NCBI GenBank assembly: GCA_015143295.1
Contig: CM026568.1
Coordinates: forward strand, 35,658,441 to 35,722,440
Direction: 5' to 3'
Length of the DNA stretch: 64,000 nucleotides
Source: Tetracentron sinense
Lineage: Eukaryota > Streptophyta > Magnoliopsida > Trochodendrales > Trochodendraceae
Shown here: one piece after another, positions 1-10,905 of the stretch
How the letters are laid out: each line of letters begins with the position of its first letter
Numbering within the stretch: the first letter of the stretch is position 1
Translations under genes and position numbers: made by a program
The notes under the pieces: model-generated
The model's input: only the letters and a program-made list of their open reading frames with translations
Told to the model about the DNA's origin: nothing
Databases searched by the model: none

Positions 1-480
1 ATCTATCAATTTTGCTTGCCTCTAAGGGACTCTGAGCTCCCGACCACGTATATTATTGCCTTCCTTTCAAAGGATAATCCATCAAATCATGCATATCTAT
101 AAAATCTCCCATAATCTGCAAAATCCTAGTTGTTGAGATACCCCCTTTCCTTTCTGAGGCAAAGAGAACACAGTTGAAGTCTCCCACTATACACTATGGT
201 AAATCCCACCTAACACTCACATCCTCAAGTTCCTACCAAAAGACATCGAAAACAACTGAGTATGAAATTGCCCAAAAGCTCACTGAATGACTTCTCAAAA
301 CAATCTCTTACCCATGAACAAGACCTCATTTGATCCAGCAAAGCCAGAACAACAGAACTGACAAAGATCAAATTAACCTTGCATCGAGTCCAACACTTTC
401 AATAACCACTATGCCTCACAGCATAGGATGTCCAACAGTTCCATGAGGTCCAAGTCCTCAAAATATGAGCATCTACAGCT
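1..480 (-). mobile_element. LINE (L1-type) endonuclease fragment, cut by window edge
   Basis: Read on the minus strand, this stretch gives the AP-endonuclease (EEP) core of a plant non-LTR retrotransposon. The GDFN motif sits at 173-184, followed by a serine/glycine stretch and a TWSG-like segment near the window start. The enzyme nicks target DNA to prime reverse transcription. The frame carries several stops and the piece is missing the reverse transcriptase, which would lie beyond the window. It is an inactive relic. The outer limit near 480 is a guess from where coding similarity fades. Confidence 0.6.
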
Positions 481-806
481 CTAAGCCCGGAGATGAAACT
501 CAAGCAAATATTGCTAATTGTTGCAGATATAATTTAAAGAAAATCACATAAAAATTGTGATTATGTTGTTAACCTAACAAGGCACCTAATAAAAGCAAAA
601 GCCAACTTGGAGTAAGAGAAGCAATTCTTTCTAAATTGTTGTCATAAGCCTCATTGGCCTAGTTCCCACTTAACTTTTCCACCTTCTCTTCGAAAAGAAT
701 TTGTGTTACTTTTGCCACAAGAAAAGGTGCCCAAAGTAAATGACTTCGCAAAATTATTGAAGAATTAAAAAGATTTGTCCTATTTTTTGGATATAGATAA
801 AAAAAA

Positions 807-1075
807 CATAGTGACAAAGTCGGGGTTCAAGAATAATTCGGCAATGGTCAAGTTCGAAAAAAATTAGAAAAAAATAATTATTATAAAAAGATAGCTAATA
901 ATTTGATTAGACAATACACAAAATAAGTAATTTACTTTGTTGAAACTAAACGAATTATTGTGAAATTCGTGAATAATTTATATAATTCAAGAATAATTCG
1001 ACAAATTATTCGGCAAACCTAAAATTCGCAAATAATTCATGAATTTTTAAAAATTCAAAGAATTTTGTTACTATG
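807..1075. mobile_element. Small inverted-repeat element (MITE-like)
   Basis: The ends are inverted repeats: CATAGTGACAAA on the left and its near-complement TTTGTTACTATG on the right (one mismatch). The interior is AT-rich and repeats AATAATTCG/GAATTATT motifs. No convincing target duplication is visible. A related AT-rich motif set recurs near 11,690-11,900. No coding capacity. The family is not certain. Confidence 0.4.
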
Positions 1076-1722
1076 AGTAAAAGGTAATTCTGTTATACAG
1101 TTTTTTTTTTATAAAATATAAAATCAAAGGATATTTTGACATCACTAGGTATGTGATGTAAATCAGTTGAACAGGTACTCGAGCAATTTTTGGAACGTTG
1201 AGATCAAAGGAAATTAAGTCGAAAAACCTAGCACCAACTTCAAACATTTATAAGTTATGATCCTAATATCACCACGTAAGAGTACTCAAAATGTGCATAT
1301 CGACAAGACCGTCGATATGGCAATAAACAGGAGTTCATTGCCGGTTTTCAAGCCCAAAAAAGCGTGTTGGGGATCAAACCACATTTTTAAGAAAAACTTT
1401 CTATTTCTAGTAAGTTTCTATTTAACGTATTTTTAGAATTTTTGAGTCCATTTTGTTTTAAAAGACCTTAAAATTATCAATTTAAGGTTACAATACGAGT
1501 TTTGGGATTTTTCGTGTTTTTTTTACTATTTTAGCTTATTTTTACTATAAATGGGAAAATTAGGGCTGTGAAAGTATTTAAACTACCGCTTAGAGAAGTC
1601 TATCAATTTTTGGTGAATACTGAATTTCATATTCTTTAGAGACTATTCTTGTTTACCTTGTGGATTCAAGGTTGGTTCTTGGAAGGAGACGGTGATCTCT
1701 TGTTTCTATTTCACGTTTCAAT

Positions 1723-1939
1723 CATTGTAGTCAAAATGTCGCCTAGGCTACCGCCTCACCTAGCCAAGACTCCTATCGCCTAGGTCATGATCTAGGTGGA
1801 CACTCATTAAATCTTATATAATATAAACAAAATAAATAAATTTTGATCGCCTAGGCATCGCCAAACCAACGCCTAGGCATCGCCTCGCCTCACCTAGGGA
1901 ACCCCGCCTAGGCGTCGCTTGGACGCTTTGACTACACTG
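1723..1939. mobile_element. hAT-type MITE
   Basis: A 217-bp non-autonomous element. Terminal inverted repeats begin CATTGTAGTC (left) and CAGTGTAGTC (right, complement). It is flanked by an exact 8-bp direct repeat GTTTCAAT at 1,715-1,722 and 1,940-1,947, the target-site length of hAT transposases. The interior is rich in GCCTAGGC palindromes. No coding sequence. Confidence 0.78.
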
Positions 1940-2167
1940 GTTTCAATCTACGTTAGTGTCTGTATGACAACAATTATAAAATATAGCCCTAGACTAACAA
2001 CAGTATAACTATTACCTTGTAATCACCTCAACAAATCTAATTACCTCAGTGACCCCATATGCATTATGCAGTATGAACTAACACTTGCACATGATCGAAA
2101 GGCACTACAGCATAGAAAGCAAACTACAAGAACATGCATAGAATTACAAAAATGACATAAACAAAGG

Positions 2168-2321
2168 TTAAACAATATCAAGTGTGTCCTTTTGAGGGAT
2201 GTAGTCAGGAGTCAGAACTGAAATTTCAACATTGTCTAGTGCCTTCAGTTGTTTGACAGAGTTTGAGTAGTGTTCATGCCAAGGATTGATGAATAGGAGA
2301 AAAATGAGATATTGGGAAACA
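2168..2321 (-). other. Possible terminal coding exon, unrecognised
   Basis: On the minus strand an open frame of about 50 codons runs from a potential acceptor (CTAG, 2,322-2,325) to TAA at 2,168-2,170. The last 35 residues read like real protein (WHEHYSNSVKQL, then VEISVLTPDYIPQ), not low-complexity sequence. It would be the last exon of a gene whose other exons I did not find. I do not recognise the family. It could be chance. Confidence 0.2.
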
Positions 2322-2732
2322 CTAGGAGTAAGTAGTTGTACTTGTGCACATCATAACCCTCCCTCCTCCGAAGCAACAAAAAAATCAATTGTTCACTCAT
2401 TTAATGGGGACACCAAACCTCCATGATCCATCTGTCCTCTAGGCAATACTATAATCAATTATGGATTGTTCCTTTATTAATTGCTGATTATCTACTGTTG
2501 ATGGTTATAATTTGATAATCTATTGTTGGAATAGGAAAATTCTCATCTATTACTCCCGATCCTACTATTCACCATTATTATGTTAGTCTTTGACATATTC
2601 CTAGAAGTTATTTGTCCCATTTATTTCCTCTTTCCATTCTTTAGACATAAATGGAATCAGTAACTCATCTAGAATGTAAAAACGCGACATTAAAAGAAAT
2701 GTAATCCACTAAAAATAAAACCATATAGCTTT

Positions 2733-2756
2733 TGTGTGTGTGTGTGTATATATATA
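2733..2756. repeat. TG/TA dinucleotide microsatellite
   Basis: A run of alternating TG passes into TA repeats. Simple sequence, no other content. The surrounding 1,950-3,040 interval shows no gene other than the doubtful exon at 2,168-2,321. Confidence 0.85.
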
Positions 2757-3056
2757 GAAAGAATTATAATCATGTAGCTTGTGAATTTATCAGCAAGAAA
2801 ATGCACTATGGGATGCTGATGGTTATTTTTATTGGTAACTGATATATTAAATATAGTGAGTGCATAAAAGGAAATAACAACAGAAAAGAAAGAGTTCAAA
2901 AAGATAATGAACCAAAGAGAGATGAAAAACATCAACAATAAGAAGAGTGTAACATGTTATGAGGACCCAAAAAGATGGAGGGAGCACTAAAGGAGAGTAA
3001 GGATCAAGCCCTCCCCTTTAAGGACTTGGAAATCCATCCTAATTGAGCACCAAGAG

Positions 3057-3624
3057 CAAGGTTTAAAAAAAGGGTTTCGGATACCGTAACGGACACAACC
3101 GAAACCTTTACTTAATGGTTTCGGCCTTTACTTATTTTTTTCTTTTTTGATAAATCGAAAAAAAACAAAAAAAAACATATAATAAATAAGTAACAAGATA
3201 CTTTTAAAGCCAATATGAAGCTCAAAATTTAGAAATAAGGAAATTAGATGGGTCGAGGGTTGAAACATACTCGAATAAAGAACATGCCTTGGATTCCTTC
3301 AAATCTATGAATTAAACCCCAAATCAAGTTGTTAATTAACAAAAAAAACAAAAGGATTTTAGGGAAAAAAAGATACTAAGAACAAGTAGAAAAGAAGGGA
3401 GGAAGCAAAGATGAGGTTTTAGAATGAGTTTAGGGATTTTCGGAACCCAGTCCTACGACCGAAACCTTTACGTATCGGGCATAACGCCCGTTACGTAACG
3501 GTTTCGGGCGTTACGGTTTTGTTTCGGGATAAACGGGTAAAGGTACGGTATCGGGTATCGGAGGTCACCGAAACCTTTACGTAACGGGCTTTACATAACG
3601 GTTTCGACGTTTTTTAAAACCATG
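3057..3624. mobile_element. hAT-type non-autonomous element
   Basis: A 568-bp element with an exact 8-bp target duplication ACCAAGAG at 3,049-3,056 and 3,625-3,632. The ends are CAAGGTTTAAAAA and the complement of CATGGTTTTAAAAA. Subterminal regions carry many copies of a CGTTACG/CGGTTTCGG motif in both orientations, the kind of array that hAT transposases bind. No coding capacity. Confidence 0.78.
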
Positions 3625-3849
3625 ACCAAGAGTGAAGGAGCTAACTAACTGATATATACTATGAGATGCTAATGGTTATACACATCAACACATAAGTAAG
3701 TGGTATCATTGGTAAAAGTAAGGCAGCATTGGTGGCCTAATCTCCCGAATGTATAGTACTCACTACTCAGACCACTCCTGTTGAAATGCTAAATACTAAA
3801 TAATATATGGGTAAGTTTGTGCATAGCAACGATGGGATGGCGGATATTT

Positions 3850-4960
3850 AGGGGCGATGCCAAGCCGAGCTAAGTAGTGAGATGTTGAGGCTCGGTTCAC
3901 CAAATTATATAGGTGTTCAAGCTCGGCTCGAGCTTAGTCATCCTTGTTCGTACTCAGCTTACGAAAATCGCCTTGAGCTTGACTCGGTTCGGTTTATTTA
4001 CTCGGAATTCCCGAGCTCAACCCAAGCTTAATCATTTGTTCCCTGCAACTGTTTCAAGAGAACATTTGTAATGTTTGGCAAAACCCCCCCCCCCCCCAAA
4101 AAAAAAAAAAAAAAAAAAAAAACTTTTAAAGAATGGAAGAGATGCTGAGTAAAATATATAGAAGAAAAGATCCCGAATCAACAACTAAAACAATAGGAAT
4201 GAGACTCTCAATCATCTCCAAATTGTTGTAACTCGCTCACTTTGCTCTTCCCCTCTCTCACCATAGAGGGTCGACGGCTTTCAATGATCTCTTCTTCTTT
4301 AAAATGCTCAATAGCCCATGCTAGAGAGAGGAGAGAGATGAAAGGATTAAGGAAGAGGGGAGAGAGAGAAAGAGAGACCTGCAATAGAGAAAGAGCGAGG
4401 GAAGGATTGAGGATGAGAATGAGAGAGAGAAAAGAGACCTGTAAATCTGTAATAGAGAGAAAGGGGGAAGGATTGAGGAATAAGGCAAGAGAGAGTGAGA
4501 GAGAGACCTGTAATCAGAGTTTTGTAATTTGTCTTCTCTCCCCAAAAACCCGAGCCATATCTAAGCAAATTCCAAAGTTAGGTTTACTTTATACTTTTAA
4601 GATAATAGGTTGAGATTGATTCTCTTTTAAATCGATGGACCAAAATTAATCTTTTATATATATAGAGAGAGAGAGTGTGTGTATGCGTGCATGTGAGTTT
4701 CGTTTATTTGTATTGGTCTTATGTTATATACTTAACATGCCTAATAACTACTTAACTCATTAATTGAATATTGTATCTATAATATTTAATCGAGTCAAGC
4801 TTTTAATGAGCTAAGCACATGCATGCTTGGGCTCGGCTTGTTAATCAATTGAGTTTGAAAATCATGCTCATGCTCGGCTTGTTTATTAAATAAATGAGCT
4901 TGATCAAGTTTACAACGAGCTGAGCTCGAGTTGTTCACAAGCAACTTAGTTCGTTAATCA
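3850..4960. repeat. Dispersed GAGCTCGGCTC-family repeat with simple-sequence interior
   Basis: Both flanks (3,850-4,030 and 4,795-4,950) repeat GCTCGGCTCG/AGCTCGAG motifs that recur at 10.2-10.9 kb and 59.1-59.25 kb, so this is one dispersed family. The interior has a poly-C/poly-A run (about 4,085-4,122) and a purine-rich GA tract (4,322-4,510) that creates long but meaningless open frames on both strands. Ends and target duplication were not resolved. Confidence 0.4.
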
Positions 4961-4999
4961 GCACTCCATATGTTGTAGAACTCGATGAGAAGAAAGCAT

Positions 5000-6147
5000 T
5001 ATTTCACAGGGTTTTGCAGAGAAAAAGTATCAAAGTCGAGTGGAGACAGGCCCAACGGAATTAGAGAACCTGGCCCAAGCCCAGCCCTATTATCTAAACA
5101 GGCAGGCCCAGCCCCGACCTGATTATTTAGCAGGCTAGATAAACGAGTTAGAACCGGGCTCAATACAGGCCAAGCCGGGCCGGACCAACCCGTTGGCACC
5201 CGTGCAGTGTTGATAATAAAATGTTCAGGAAGCAAAAGATGGGATTGGTTCCCTACATCAAGTCATATATAATATCATGCTCATTAAATAAGAAATAAAG
5301 TTCATAACATCAGGAGGTACTGAGGCCAGATGTAGATATTAAGGACTTAGTGGTGTTGAGGTTCTTAGGTCCAAAGATGATACATATTTCACAGCGGCAC
5401 ATTCTCGAACCATGACTTCCAAAGAGACAGGAAAATTAACCGATATTTTGTCCCATGAAGCAAAACATGGTTCAATGCACTCAACAAAGATTTAGATTAA
5501 ATCCTATCCTTACTGATGTCAGAGGTGGAGGAAGTTGATCCATATCAAGATCACTCTGCTGGAATATTTCCCAGGCAGTTTGTATTATGAGACACTATAT
5601 GCATGCTTTGACAATTCTAAATTTTCATGTTATTATATTACCTTGTATATCGCAAGTTCCTTGCAGGTAGAGGCATCTAATATGAAAAGAGTGGAGATCC
5701 AGGTATTAGACTATTTTGGCAGTGACAAGGTCGGTTTGGGCATAAATAGATTATCAACTTCTGGTTATTGACCTAAGCTGAAGGGAAGTTTGGAAATGAG
5801 TAGGATGCAAAATGTTATAGCCAGGCGAAGCTCTAAAGCAGATGGAGTGATAGCTATTATATCGAAGCCTCTTATTCCTGGAAAAGTGTTCTACGACGAA
5901 AGTGCTGACAGGAAATTTAATCAAAAATCAAGAATTAATTGAATTTCTATTATTTAGACGCGGCTTTGATGCCCATAAGCAGACCAGGATCAGTTAAATG
6001 ATCTTTGCTTGGTTGTGAAATAAAAACCATGAGATACTGCCAATACAAGGGAAAAAGATACTACATCGGATGTCTACATGTTGAACATAGCTCTAAAAAA
6101 CTTAAAAGCCAAACGAGACTAAGGTTGATATGCGTGTTGAACAATAC
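5000..6147. other. Unassigned region downstream of the CID gene exons
   Basis: No recognisable gene. Two short plus-strand stretches look mildly protein-like (about 5,670-5,770 and 5,795-5,940) but are in different frames and match nothing I know. The missing 3' exons of the minus-strand CID gene would be expected here or further left, yet I could not find a proline-rich or alanine-rich C-terminus with credible splice sites. Confidence 0.3.
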
Positions 6148-6183
6148 CTGAAGTTGATTACGGACTTGATCCAGCTTGAGTTC
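6148..6183 (-). CDS. CID/RPRD1-like protein, exon 6 (36 nt)
   Basis: A micro-exon of 12 codons, residues about 248-259 (ELKLDQVRNQLQ), continuing the heptad pattern of the coiled coil in the previous exon. Acceptor CAG is at 6,184-6,186 and donor GTATTG at 6,142-6,147; both borders are phase 0. An alternative acceptor upstream gives a longer exon, but this choice keeps the frame and matches the family pattern EQ-E-x-x-L-x-x-VR-x-QLQ. Later exons, expected to hold the low-complexity C-terminus, were not located. Confidence 0.65.
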
Positions 6184-6301
6184 CTGATAATGGAATGCAG
6201 TTAGTTCTCTATCAAACAAAAGAAAACTATGCATAAAATGGAACAAGATCACATTTCTCATACTATTCTTTGTAAATTATGGAATCTGCTGGCCAACCAA
6301 C

Positions 6302-6441
6302 CTGCTCCTGAAGAGCCTCTCTTAAACGAGAAACAAGACTTGATCTTGATGATTCAGCTGCTCTCAGTTGTTCAATGCATTCTCTCAGTATCCCGTATTG
6401 ACCTTGCAACTCCTCCACAAATCCAGATCCATTGAGTTGCC
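6302..6441 (-). CDS. CID/RPRD1-like protein, exon 5 (coiled coil)
   Basis: A 140-nt exon, residues about 201-247. It opens with two bases completing a Gly codon, then 46 codons of strongly helical, charged sequence (GFVEELQGQYGILREC, later SSLVSRLREALQEQ). This is the coiled-coil region that follows the CID in plant RPRD1-like proteins and, in the animal proteins, drives dimerisation. Acceptor CAG is at 6,442-6,444 and the donor GTTGG follows CAG at 6,297-6,301. Entry phase 1 matches exon 4, which lies 6.2 kb away. Confidence 0.75.
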
Positions 6442-7111
6442 CTGTTCATCAAGGATGACAAGATTAAAGCAAGTTACATGATGGAGATCAATAAGTCTTT
6501 TACATCTGTAAAATAGCTGAGAAAAAAGAGAGATTTCTCTAAATATTTTAGATGTTGGGGTTTCAAACATTCCTTTACAGTATTAGATATTTCAGGAATT
6601 TGCCAATGGCTTCTTCATGCGCTAATAATGCAGGAGCGAACATTAGCCAAGAAGAGAAATGAATCAAATCTATGGCAATGTCTTGATCATTCAAAAGCAG
6701 GATCCATAGGGAAAATTTTGAATGGGTCGGTGCGGACACCAAAAGGGACTAGTCCTTGCCTCGAAGGGTTTGGGACACCCTCCATTACCAAAAAAAAAGG
6801 TCCGAGCTGGTAGGACCTTGGAAAACCATGACACCACATGCCAACAAACCCATATCTATTGGGCTTGGCCTCCAAGTCAACTTCCGAGTGAATCCAAAAG
6901 AAGCAACAGGAGAAGATGAAGCCATATTCACATCTTGCAAGAATCCAAATTCCCAAGAGAAGAAAAATCTTAAAATATGAGATTTTTGATGTGGGCCCCA
7001 TATGAACCCACCTAGTCCAATTGACTCAACTGCACGGTAAAGATTCAAAAAACATAGGGGAGGCACCAACATATTGAGCTTTTGCACTAAGCACTTTCTA
7101 TTTATCACATG

Positions 7112-8127
7112 CATGGTTTGAAATATCCCCGATATTTCTGATATATCCCAAATATCTTTCAATATCGCAATGGTGCGAAATATCTCACAGTATTTTTTTT
7201 ACAAAATATTCCTAAATATCACTGATATTGCTCATATATCTTTTATAAGTTAGGGATATTTCGCCCCTTAGTCTATAAAATGAGGAAATATCGACCAAAG
7301 ATGAAAGATTTTGAAGGAGCTTGATGTTTTTTTTTATTTTCTTATGAAATCACTCACTTTGGTACCCACATTTACCTACATTTGACATTCAGAATCAAAG
7401 GGCACCCCATTTGCACCACCTTAGGTGAAATCTTCCTAAAAGGTAATTTTCTTCAAATTTGAATGGGGTTTTGCATAATTAGTGTCATTACTCATTAGTC
7501 CTAAATTAGTACAAATGCATTTACACTAAATTTCTAAAGTCAAATTTTAAATTTCTCACTTTAAAGAATGCAAATTGGGAGAAACTCAAAATTTTCAATT
7601 TTTTTAGCTTAACTTCATGTGGCTCTAATTGTAGTTCTTGGGTGGGTTAAATCATGCATGTATTATGTATCCAACTCTGATTGTGTATTTTTATTGTTAT
7701 GATTGTTAGAGGGATAAATGAAAGATTTTATATAATATATCAATATTATAAATTGTCGTTAGCGCACATCTTTGCTCCATTCACATTGCATCTCTTATGT
7801 ACATTTTTTTTAATTCTCAAATGTGTATTTTAATTCTCAAATGTGTATTAACCTTTATTTTATTATTTTATGAAGTTCCACTAAAAATTTCACATCTTTC
7901 TCCATTTTCCTAATTTTTCCCTCAGCGTGCGATATATTCTTAGCAAAACAATATATCCCACAATATATCTTTTTTCTAATGTGCGTCATACCCCGCGATA
8001 TCGACATTCATAACCTTCCTAATTTTTCCCTCAGCGTGCGATATATTCTTAGCAAAACAATATATCCCGCAATATATCTTTTTTCTAATGTTTGTCATAC
8101 CCCGTGATATCGACATTCATAACCTTG
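7112..8127. mobile_element. hAT-like non-autonomous element with internal duplication
   Basis: About 1.0 kb. The ends are CATGGTTTGAAATAT and, on the right, the complement of CAAGGTTATGAATG. The flanking 8-bp repeats are ATCACATG (7,104-7,111) and ATCACGTG (8,128-8,135), one mismatch. The interior is full of GATAT/ATATC motifs. Near the right end a segment of about 105 bp is repeated in tandem (roughly 7,908-8,011 and 8,016-8,120). It lies in intron 4 of the CID gene. No coding capacity. Confidence 0.65.
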
Positions 8128-8359
8128 ATCACGTGCATTAAATTTTTAATTAAAGTTTGATAATTTTACCCTTACAAACATTTTAAAATCTCAAAAATAC
8201 CCATCTGGCTTTAAAATTGTTTATTCTCCACTAGGAATGGCAAAAGGGTCAGATTGGGTTGTGTTCGAGTCGGGTCAGTTTCTTGCCAGCCTAACTCGTG
8301 TGAAATAGATAAATAATAATTAAATATTTAATAACTCATTAATTATTAAATATTTAAAT

Positions 8360-9162
8360 GAGTTTTTTAAAAGGCTTAAGAGGCTTACGCCTCCAGGCTC
8401 GCCCTGAGGCAAGGATTAAAAAAACGCCTTGAGGCTTAACCAAGAGACTTAAATCTCATGAGACTAACGCCTCAAATCGTAAGGCTCGCTTTATGTCTTA
8501 GGCATATCCCTCATATATTAATATTAATGAAAAATTGGTTCTAGCCAAACATTAAATATATTTTAAAGGCATGTGCCTCATAAATTAATCAAAACTAGTA
8601 ACTAAGACTTAAACATTAAACTATAAGGTGTGTGCCTCATAATTTCTTTATCGAAAAAAAATATTGAATTTTCTTTTTTTTATTTTGTTATTAGTCTACA
8701 TTAAAACTTAATTTACTATGCCTAACGTATTTTGGCTTTTTAAAATCTTGTTGAGTATATTTCACTCTAATTTCCATAGTAGTTAGTGGACATTGCAAGG
8801 ATTTGGAGCCATTGTCTAACATATGTAGTTGGTGACTACTTTGTAATTATTTGTTGGAATAAAAAATCAACCACATGATTGAACATTTATGTCTTTCAAT
8901 GTGTATGTGAACAAAAAAGTAAATCTCAATTTTAGCATTGTTTGCCTCTCTTAAATTTAGTTTTTATAGCCAAATAATTTATATAAAATTGTATGTGTGT
9001 GCACACACATGTATTACCTTTAATTAATTTTTTTGTAATATTTTTATTTATTTTTTATGTTTTTGTGAGAATAAGGTAGCGTAAGGCTTTCTTTTGAGGC
9101 TTAAGCCTCACGCTTCATGCATATTGAGGTCCCAACTCCACGCCTTCACATTTATAACACTG
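8360..9162. mobile_element. hAT-like non-autonomous element (GAGGCTTA family)
   Basis: About 800 bp, with subterminal arrays of GAGGCTTA/TAAGCCTC motifs at both ends. The right end is TATAACACTG; the left is a decayed counterpart (GAGTTTTTTAAAAGG). Flanks ATTTAAAT (8,352-8,359) and ATTTAAGC (9,163-9,170) share six of eight bases, so this is an old insertion. It is the same family as the element at 28,487-30,069. Confidence 0.6.
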
Positions 9163-10196
9163 ATTTAAGCATATTAATATTTAATAAATATATTATGTAC
9201 AATAATATATGTACATAATTATTATATACATTATTATAAGAATTATTTATTTAATACATCATATTTATATAAGAAAATATTAATTGATTATAGTTGAAAT
9301 AATGATAATATTTAAAATTAAAAGGGTATTTAAATGTTTGTAAATATATTAAATAATATATTAACTAGGTACTATGATCCATTGTGTCCAGGTAGCTAAT
9401 TCGAACCCAATCCAATTATATAAGTGTTTTGGCCCTTGGGACCCAAACCCGACCTAAGGGTTCAAAACCATAACCATAATCCGTGTAAACAATCAAGCAG
9501 TTTTGTGAGAGTTGATGGGTCGAGATGGAAATTGTCAGCCCCATTTCTAGTCATTCACCAAATGAGCTTTTGAACATATTTCAAATTCAGGCCCGTGTTA
9601 CCAAACAGTCTTTAATTAGACAGTTAAAAGTTCAACTACAGACCTTTCAGCTACAGATGTTTAAGCTACAAACCATATGTCCAATTTAAAGAGTGTTAGG
9701 GTTAAGTCCCCTTTCCCTATAAATGTGTGTTTACTCTTCTTAAAGTAAATATTTGATTATTTGACTGAAATTCCAGCAGATTTTTCCGTTCTTAGCTTGC
9801 AAGTGCTGAATCTAGTATTGAGTGTTTCATCATTATGCCAAAGAGAACACAAATATTTATTCAAGGGCGCAAACTCATCCAATATTGTTTCATTAATTCA
9901 GCAATGTATTTCATAATAGTTACCAGTGCGAGAAGCAAAAACAAGAAACGAAGCAAAAGCAAGAAGAGCGAGGCTAAACAAAACCTTAAGAAACGAGAAA
10001 TGAGATATAGGCATCTCACTCCATACCTTAATATTTTGTCTTATATGAGATGTGTGGAGAACTACGCGCCTTAGGTTCCAATCAATGATACTTCCTTCGG
10101 TTTCGTTCTACACCCTAAGCTGTAGACTCGGATTTATCACATCCCACATACATAACCCTCTTTAACCATTAAATGGTTCATGATGGAAGCGAGCTA

Positions 10197-10905
10197 GGTA
10201 AATATCGAACCAGGATGGTTGTGAACAGCTCGAGCTCGGCTCATTAAAAGCTCGTTCATTTATTTAGTAAATGAGCCAAGCTATTTTTATGTTCGTTTAG
10301 TTAACGAGCCGAGCTTGACCACACCCCCAATCGGCTCAATAAAAGCTCGGCTCTGATGAATTCATGTTACCTCTTCAATGGCATTTAAAGTAAGTATTTG
10401 AGAATAAAAGGTTAATTTTAAAGGGAAATTTTCTAAATGGCACAAGTGGTAAATATAGTGAAAACGACTACTTAAAAGGTAATTCATTAAAGGGCTCTCA
10501 TACGTTTTTATAGGGCAAACTTCTCACCCTTTTTTGTAAACAACCGATGTGGGACTAAAGTGTGAAGTGTGTGTGTGTGTGTTTTTATTGAAGTGTGTTG
10601 TGACGTGAATATTAGTGTGTTCCCTTGCCTGGAAGATAGTCCCACATCAGATAGATATGGAATCACTTGAGGATGCTTTGGCTATAAAAAAAAAGTGAAA
10701 GGCACTAAACCAGTTGCAACTAAACATGAAGCCCTTTAACCCGAGCCGAGTCGAGCTTGTCTTATATTTAACGAGCTGAGCTTGAACTAAATTTTAAAGC
10801 TCGAATCAAGTTCGAGCCGAGCTTAAACATATGAATGGAGTTACGAGCCGAGCTTGACCACACCACTACTCGGCTCAGGTCGATTACACCCCTAAATTCC
10901 CACCC
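10197..10905. repeat. GAGCTCGGCTC-family repeat
   Basis: Two dense clusters of AGCTCGGCTC/GAGCCGAGC motifs (10,205-10,365 and 10,735-10,890) flank a 370-bp interior. The right border reads CACCCCTA, the complement of the TAGGGGTG start of many hAT ends, so a hAT MITE is likely. The left end was not defined. A GATGGAAGCGAG sequence occurs at both 10,183 and 10,929, hinting at a duplication around the element. Confidence 0.4.

Noticed and set aside
4242-4613. Long open frames on both strands in a GA-rich region
   Set aside because: The sequence is low-complexity purine repeat; the predicted proteins are Arg/Glu or Ser/Leu strings with no family pattern.
6687-7162. Overlapping open frames of 104 and 125 codons on the minus strand
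   Set aside because: They overlap each other in different frames, have no recognisable domain, and lie inside intron 4 of the CID gene.
9835-10074. 79-codon lysine-rich plus-strand frame
   Set aside because: Low-complexity basic run in an intron full of repeats; no homology recognised and no splice context.
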